From an uncultured Oscillospiraceae bacterium (GTDB lineage: Bacteria > Bacillota_A > Clostridia > Oscillospirales > Oscillospiraceae): 9,919 bases of DNA. Below, piece after piece: positions 6,114-9,919 of this stretch. A model generated the notes under the pieces. The model saw nothing but the letters and a program-made list of their open reading frames with translations. It made no database searches and was not told where the DNA came from. Where the stretch lies: assembly GCA_900757695.1 (NCBI GenBank), contig CAAEOU010000367.1:1-9919 (forward strand), read 5' to 3'. The position numbers and the translations under genes are program-made. Each line of letters starts with the position of its first letter. Position 1 is the first letter of the stretch.

Positions 6114-7472
6114 TTACTTTAAGGCTGCTCGACGTGCCTCCAGCTCCACCCGTACCGTCTCGCTGGTTTTCTTGTCCAGATTATAGGGCAGAATCAGCAG
6201 AATGGCACAGATACCGCAGATGATCGGGAGAATGCCGTTTGCCATGTGAATAAAGTTCTGGGTGAACTCCAACTGGACCTCCAGTGCAGGATCATACTTG
6301 GCAAAATCCAGAAGCCATCCGCTTCCGTAGCTTGCCAATGCGCCGCCCACCTTCATGGAGAATGTTGCCAGAGAACAGATCAGACCAGCCGCAGCAATTC
6401 CGGTTTTCCACTCGCCGTAGTCTGCGCAGCCAGGCATGGAGCCCCAGATGTTTGCATAAACGCCTGCCAGTGTCAGTCCCGCAAATACATAGGACGCAAT
6501 AACCATCGGAATGCTCCGTCCGCCGATCAAGCCCAGAACGCCGCTCAGAATCGCAAATACACCGCTGGCAATAAACAGCTTTTTGCTTCCAAACTTCTGA
6601 ATGAGTTTTGGTACAAACAGAAGCCCTACCAGCGGCATTGCATACATCACCGTAAACAGCGTTGAGATCATAGTGGGGTTGTTGAGATAGTAAATCGCAT
6701 AATAGGTGGTGAAGTTTCCACGGAAGCCGATAAAGATGTTTACGAACAGCACCATAAGTACGATGCACATAGCCGGGCGATTTTTTACCACAGAGGACAG
6801 CAGAACCTTTAGACTCTGCTTCGGCTGCTGCTCCAGCTTGATGCGTTCCTTTGTGCCAAGGGCTGCAATCAGCAGACAAATTGCCGCCAACGTGCACATA
6901 ATGATCGTGCAAATCAGGTAGCCCCGGGCGTCCATGCTCTTTCCGTCCTCGCTGAAGAACATGATTACATATACTACAACAAAGCCCAGCACAAAGCCTG
7001 CAAGATTTGCGCCCCAATCCCGGAACACGCCCAGCAGATTGCGGTCATCCTGGTCGTCGGTCATGACCGTGGGCAGCGCCCCCTGGGGCATTGCGTAGCA
7101 TGTCTCCAGCACGGTAAACAGGCAGTACATAATGAGATACCACGCAATTTTCCCGCTGGTTCCAAATGGGACCTTTACAAAGCAAAGCACCGTTACAATG
7201 CAGTATGGAATGGCCGCTGCAATCATCCAGGGACGATAGGTACCAATTTTAGTTCTGGTCCGGTCTGCAATTCCGCCGATGATCGGATCATTGACCGCAT
7301 CAAACAGCATGGCGATTAAGAAAATGGTACCGACAATTTTTGATGGCAATCCAACCACATCGGTAAGATACAGCATAAAGTAGCTGGTAATCATATAAAA
7401 TGCTAAATTGATACCGATGTCGCTGAATCCAAATCGTATTTTCTCTCCCAGAGAGATGGTATACTTTTTCAT
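6114..7472 (-). CDS. GPH-family (MelB-like) sugar:cation symporter, MFS fold
   Basis: A 452-residue, strongly hydrophobic protein with about 12 predicted membrane helices; inner-membrane symporter. It matches the glycoside-pentoside-hexuronide:cation family (MFS_2 type). The N-terminus MKKYTISLGEKIRFGFSDIG and the loop FDAVNDPIIGGIADRTRTK with GTYRPWM are characteristic. Asp58 and Asp62 correspond to the cation-binding Asp55/Asp59 of MelB, so Na+ or H+ coupling is probable. The ribosome site AGAGG (7484-7480 on the minus strand) is 7 bases before the ATG. It lies 35 bases downstream of the PhzA/B-like gene on the same strand, so the two are very likely one transcript. The substrate is unknown: GPH members mostly carry glycosides, but the partner gene is an NTF2-fold enzyme-like protein rather than a glycosidase, so another small molecule is possible. 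Confidence 0.88.
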   Translation of the reverse strand: MKKYTISLGEKIRFGFSDIGINLAFYMITSYFMLYLTDVVGLPSKIVGTIFLIAMLFDAVNDPIIGGIADRTRTKIGTYRPWMIAAAIPYCIVTVLCFVKVPFGTSGKIAWYLIMYCLFTVLETCYAMPQGALPTVMTDDQDDRNLLGVFRDWGANLAGFVLGFVVVYVIMFFSEDGKSMDARGYLICTIIMCTLAAICLLIAALGTKERIKLEQQPKQSLKVLLSSVVKNRPAMCIVLMVLFVNIFIGFRGNFTTYYAIYYLNNPTMISTLFTVMYAMPLVGLLFVPKLIQKFGSKKLFIASGVFAILSGVLGLIGGRSIPMVIASYVFAGLTLAGVYANIWGSMPGCADYGEWKTGIAAAGLICSLATFSMKVGGALASYGSGWLLDFAKYDPALEVQLEFTQNFIHMANGILPIICGICAILLILPYNLDKKTSETVRVELEARRAALK

Positions 7473-7507
7473 GGCATTTCCTCTTTCCTGATCTCTATTA
7501 TAATTGA

Positions 7508-8464
7508 TTAGTAATTAAAATAGGGGAAGGTCGGGAGAATCTGATTCATGGAGAAGAATTTATTGAGACTATTAAAATAGACGCGGAAGTGGTCGATCTT
7601 ACCGTCCTGATCCAAATGTACAATTTGCAGCTCCCGCTGGGTGTAGTGGCCTTCATGGTTGCTCCAGAGCATTCTGCCGCGTCCATAGCTTTCTACAATA
7701 ATGATATTGGGATCCACCGATTGATAGAAGGGTACCTTCTCAATGGTTTCCCACTCCACGCAGCAGCGGAACATCCACTCTGTCTGAATATCAAATTCCT
7801 CATTGACATAGGATTCCGGCATGTCTCTGGGTACAAACGGGCACACCTCAATCATGTCATGGGCATAGATGGATTCCGGATCATCGTCATGACCGTTGAT
7901 GGGATTTGCAAAATTGGCAACCGCACGGGCTACATTCTCCTCCCGGGTAAAATGAGACACCTGATCCTTTCCCATGCGAACACTGGGTGCTTCCTTCACA
8001 ATATCGTCAAGGAAGTTAAAGTTCGGCAGTATAATGTCGATGGCATTGTAAAACGCTATCGGGTTGGCATATTCCCGAAGCTCCGCAATTTTACCGTCCT
8101 TTACCACAATCCGGTCTGCGAACTCACAGCGGAATACGCCATCCTTCTTTGCCCAATATACCGTATCCTCCACCTGGCGGATCGCCCAAAACAGGTCCGG
8201 ATCCGTGGTAGGAATGATACAGGGGGCATGGACTGCCTTGTGGGACTTGATGGTTTTGCACAGCCAAAATCGGAATACCTCGTTGAATTCGTAGGGAATC
8301 ATATACATTGGCATTCCGGGCACCGCATGGGGAAACTCCACTCGAATTTCCTGAGCAAACAAATCATCGAATTCCGGCTTCCAAAATTCTGCGTTTACAA
8401 ACCGCTCTACAATGGCATATTGCGGAGTTTTTATAATGTTGTTGACAGTTACAAAGGGTACCAT
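7508..8464 (-). CDS. Tandem-domain PhzA/B-like (NTF2/SnoaL fold) protein
   Basis: A 318-residue cytoplasmic protein made of two NTF2-like cone domains. Each half repeats the same landmarks: VEFPHAVPGMP (42-52) against IEVCPFVPRDMP (205-216), and DGKIAELREYANP (123-135) against DGKIDHFRVYFNS (287-299). This shows an internal duplication. The first half resembles the PhzA/PhzB branch, in which single-domain subunits form dimers; here the dimer may be fused in one chain. The fold includes isomerases, dehydratases and cyclases acting on small ring compounds (ketosteroid isomerase, SnoaL, BaiE). The reaction here is not known. The start is ATG 8464: AAAGGAG (8479-8473, minus strand) lies 8 bases before it. 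A longer reading from 8530 begins upstream of the promoter -10 box and has no ribosome site. First gene of a two-gene operon with the symporter, divergent from the LysR gene. Confidence 0.78.
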   Translation of the reverse strand: MVPFVTVNNIIKTPQYAIVERFVNAEFWKPEFDDLFAQEIRVEFPHAVPGMPMYMIPYEFNEVFRFWLCKTIKSHKAVHAPCIIPTTDPDLFWAIRQVEDTVYWAKKDGVFRCEFADRIVVKDGKIAELREYANPIAFYNAIDIILPNFNFLDDIVKEAPSVRMGKDQVSHFTREENVARAVANFANPINGHDDDPESIYAHDMIEVCPFVPRDMPESYVNEEFDIQTEWMFRCCVEWETIEKVPFYQSVDPNIIIVESYGRGRMLWSNHEGHYTQRELQIVHLDQDGKIDHFRVYFNSLNKFFSMNQILPTFPYFNY

Positions 8465-8507
8465 ACGCTTTACTCCTTTCATTTTTTGCATGATTTCCTG
8501 CAAGTCA

Positions 8508-8536
8508 ACTATATCAGGTTCCGTCATCATTGTGAA
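8508..8536 (-). promoter_or_regulatory. Promoter of the PhzA/B-like and symporter operon
   Basis: Reading the minus strand, -35 is TTCACA (8536-8531), the spacer is exactly 17 bases and -10 is TATAGT (8513-8508), about 44 bases before the ATG at 8464. A 10-bp palindrome, ATATTAATAT (8537-8546), sits directly against the -35 box, a position suited to LysR control. Confidence 0.65.
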
Positions 8537-8546
8537 ATATTAATAT
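8537..8546. promoter_or_regulatory. Possible LysR operator in the divergent intergenic region
   Basis: A perfect 10-bp palindrome, ATATTAATAT, adjoins the -35 box of the minus-strand operon. A second weak dyad lies at 8558-8573 (TTAT, 8 bases, ATAA; T8558 and A8570 fit T-N11-A). The whole region is AT-rich, so such symmetry can arise by chance. Location between divergent genes is the main support. Confidence 0.3.
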
Positions 8547-8581
8547 CAAATGCTTTGTTATTAAAAAATATAATTACCGAA

Positions 8582-8611
8582 TCCACATTTCTGCTTGAAT
8601 TCTGTTATAAT
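8582..8611 (+). promoter_or_regulatory. Promoter of the LysR regulator gene
   Basis: A perfect -10 TATAAT (8606-8611) is preceded at 18 bases by TCCACA (8582-8587, 4 of 6 to consensus). It lies about 30 bases before the LysR ATG. The weak -35 fits a regulator expressed at low level and possibly autoregulated. Confidence 0.55.
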
Positions 8612-8641
8612 GGAGGAAACCCAGGAAAGGATTGGCCGATT

Positions 8642-9565
8642 ATGATGGAGCTTCGTTCCCTTCGATGCTTTTTGGCTCTGGCGGAGTATTTAAACTACAG
8701 CCGTGCCGCAGACAGTCTTTATATTTCCCAGCCGACAATGAGCGTCCGCATTCAGGAGCTGGAATCCGAGGTGGGGACACCGCTGTTTGACCGTTCACAC
8801 CATCACGTCTATCTGACAAACGCTGGTGCCGCATTGGTTCCGCTGGCACGGAATATTCTCAGCTCCGTGGACAGCATTCCTGCTATGGTCCGGTCTGCGG
8901 CGCAAGCCGCACAGCCAGACAGCGTGCGTCAGCTGCGCATTGGGTATGACCCAACCGAGGACCGTTCCAATTTGCAGCCGCTGAATCAAATGCTCGGTGC
9001 ATTTCGGAAAGCCTATCCACAAGCGACGCTAACGGTACAGCCGGTATCTACCCAGCAGGTGCCTGAGCTGCTGCAAAGCGGCGAACTGGACGTTGCAATT
9101 GTGGTGCAAACGGATGGGAATCCGGTTCCGGAGGCTTTGCTGACCATTCCAATCGTCCGGGATCCAACGGTTCTTGTCACCTATCACGCAGAGGGGATGA
9201 CCCTGGACGAGATACTCGCCCAAAGGGGCATTACGTTTCTTGGAGACGACCTGCATACATATTGGATGAACTATTACTCCAGCTATCTCAAATCGCATAC
9301 TTCGGTTCCCTATGAGGTCAAGCTGATCTCCGACGTAAGTGCATTATGCTTTGGACTTCAATACGGTCAAATCGTTTCTTTCCTCCCACTGTCCTATCTG
9401 GATACCATGTCAAAGGAGGGGCGCTGCGTGTTTGAAACCAATCTCCCGGATGTAATCCTGACCTTGGTGTGGAATAAGCATGTGATGAATCCTGCAGTAC
9501 AGGCGCTGGTAAACGAAGCAAATGCGATTTGCAGCCGCAGAAAAAGAACCCCAAATTTGAAGTGA
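8642..9565 (+). CDS. LysR-family transcriptional regulator
   Basis: A 307-residue cytoplasmic DNA-binding protein of usual LysR length. The winged helix-turn-helix covers about residues 3-62: MELRSLRCFLALAEYLNYSRAA, then recognition helix ISQPTMSVRIQELE (28-41), GTPLFDR (45-51) and the wing LTNAG (58-62). A linker helix follows, then a periplasmic-binding-protein-like effector domain from about 93 (LRIGYDPTEDRSNLQPL...) to the end. The frame is open far upstream, but the true start is ATG 8642 (or 8645): AGGAAAGG at 8623-8630 lies 11 bases before it, and everything upstream is antisense to the PhzA/B-like gene. It is divergent from the PhzA/B-like/symporter operon, the classic arrangement for a LysR that senses the substrate or product and switches on its neighbours, probably with autorepression. 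No clear terminator follows. Confidence 0.93.
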   Translation: MMELRSLRCFLALAEYLNYSRAADSLYISQPTMSVRIQELESEVGTPLFDRSHHHVYLTNAGAALVPLARNILSSVDSIPAMVRSAAQAAQPDSVRQLRIGYDPTEDRSNLQPLNQMLGAFRKAYPQATLTVQPVSTQQVPELLQSGELDVAIVVQTDGNPVPEALLTIPIVRDPTVLVTYHAEGMTLDEILAQRGITFLGDDLHTYWMNYYSSYLKSHTSVPYEVKLISDVSALCFGLQYGQIVSFLPLSYLDTMSKEGRCVFETNLPDVILTLVWNKHVMNPAVQALVNEANAICSRRKRTPNLK

Positions 9566-9659
9566 TCCGTTTATAAATATAATATTATCTCGAGAAATAA
9601 CCAAATAAGTACTATAACATCCCGTCTTTTGCATGATGAGGCAGTACACAATCAAGGAG

Positions 9660-9919
9660 ATGATTCCTATTCACGAAAAGCACCGCATTAACCTTGCCCT
9701 CTCCATGGACAATCCCATGCAGAAGAAAGCCTGGGACGTCCTTACGGAGTACCCACCCGGCAGCCGCACCAGCGCTATCTGTCAGGCTCTGTGCGAATAC
9801 CGCCAGCAGGAGGCATTCCTTCGGGCGATTCAGCAACTACTGGAGGACAAGCTCAGTCATATCGAGGTATCCGCCGTAGAGCAACTTCCGGAGAAGCCTC
9901 AAGCGCAGTCGGATCATTC
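9660..9919 (+). CDS. parR: ParR-like partition adaptor, 3' end missing
   Basis: An open frame runs off the window end. After a short N-terminus it reads HRINLALSMDNPMQKKAWDVL, then EYPPGSRTSAICQALCEYRQQEAFL and a helix-rich, acidic tail. This pattern (a strand with NLALSMDNP, then helices ending in GxRT and a Cys/Leu-rich helix) resembles small ParR-type ribbon-helix-helix proteins found beside ParM in Firmicutes elements; they bind a centromere site and load ParM filaments. The start is unsure. ATG 9660 touches the ribosome-like AAGGAG (9654-9659), and ATGs at 9633 and 9636 have no ribosome site. The best-spaced codon is ATT 9669. Upstream, 9566-9632 is AT-rich with a lone TATAAT (9578-9583) lacking a convincing -35. 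Its natural partner ParM lies about 8.7 kb upstream across the cargo. Confidence 0.66.
   Translation, partial: MIPIHEKHRINLALSMDNPMQKKAWDVLTEYPPGSRTSAICQALCEYRQQEAFLRAIQQLLEDKLSHIEVSAVEQLPEKPQAQSDH

Noticed and set aside
6292..7017. 241-residue minus-strand frame within the symporter gene
   Set aside because: Out of frame with the symporter, which shows continuous membrane helices and GPH motifs; the alternative translation is Cys/Arg-rich and without a domain.
8465..8530. Longer start (MMTEPD...) for the PhzA/B-like protein
   Set aside because: It would begin upstream of the -10 box and lacks a ribosome site, whereas ATG 8464 has AAAGGAG at ideal spacing.
7589..8641. Long open extension of the LysR frame upstream, giving a 658-residue protein
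   Set aside because: The upstream part is antisense to the PhzA/B-like gene, has no family resemblance, and the LysR helix-turn-helix begins right at ATG 8642 after a ribosome site and a TATAAT box.
9571..9588. TATAAA/TATAAT boxes and the palindrome ATAATATTAT after the LysR gene, as promoter or terminator for the ParR-like gene
   Set aside because: No -35 at a good distance and no GC stem with T run; AT-rich filler explains it.
1..9919. tRNA, rRNA, CRISPR array, transposase or integrase genes, replication origin iterons
   Set aside because: Looked for on both strands; no cloverleaf, repeat-spacer pattern, recombinase motif or iteron series was seen.

Overview
The window reads as an accessory, mobile-element stretch from a Gram-positive anaerobe of the Clostridia, probably a gut commensal. 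The reasons are strong AGGAGG-type ribosome sites, use of TTG starts, and plasmid/ICE-type partition genes beside amidoligase, AIG2-like and GyrI-like families that are common in Firmicutes mobile DNA. No ribosomal, tRNA or other chromosomal housekeeping locus is present; the one housekeeping-type enzyme (MetK) looks like an element-borne copy.

Layout. (1) At the left edge is the 3' part of an actin-like ParM ATPase (2-916). At the right edge is the 5' part of a ParR-like DNA-binding protein (from about 9660). These two families normally sit next to each other, so about 8.7 kb of cargo appears to lie between the halves of a partition operon. (2) An AT-rich, self-contained GyrI-like gene with its own promoter and terminator (945-1712). 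(3) A compact + strand operon: possible leader peptide, Amidoligase_2-family ligase, a small helical protein, an AIG2/BtrG-like gamma-glutamylcyclotransferase and an S-adenosylmethionine synthetase (about 1726-4639), with several stop/start overlaps. (4) A RelB/DinJ-RelE/ParE toxin-antitoxin pair with a near-consensus promoter and a terminator (4652-5344). (5) An orphan beta-class DNA methyltransferase (5362-6099). (6) A metabolic cassette in opposite orientation: a two-domain PhzA/B-like NTF2-fold protein and a GPH-type sugar/cation symporter, both on the minus strand, with a divergent LysR regulator (6114-9565).

How it may work together. ParM/ParR and the toxin-antitoxin pair would keep the element in the cell. 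The amidoligase and cyclotransferase form a make/break pair for amide (probably gamma-glutamyl-type) bonds. Pfam describes Firmicutes Amidoligase_2 genes as neighbours of Aig2 cyclotransferases. MetK would supply SAM, for which the only obvious user in the window is the methyltransferase downstream. The most interesting unit is this amidoligase-AIG2-MetK(-methyltransferase) block, with a short ORF whose stop overlaps the amidoligase start; its real substrate (peptide, amine metabolite or DNA base) cannot be told from sequence alone. The LysR cassette looks like an independently acquired, inducible uptake-and-conversion module for a small molecule.
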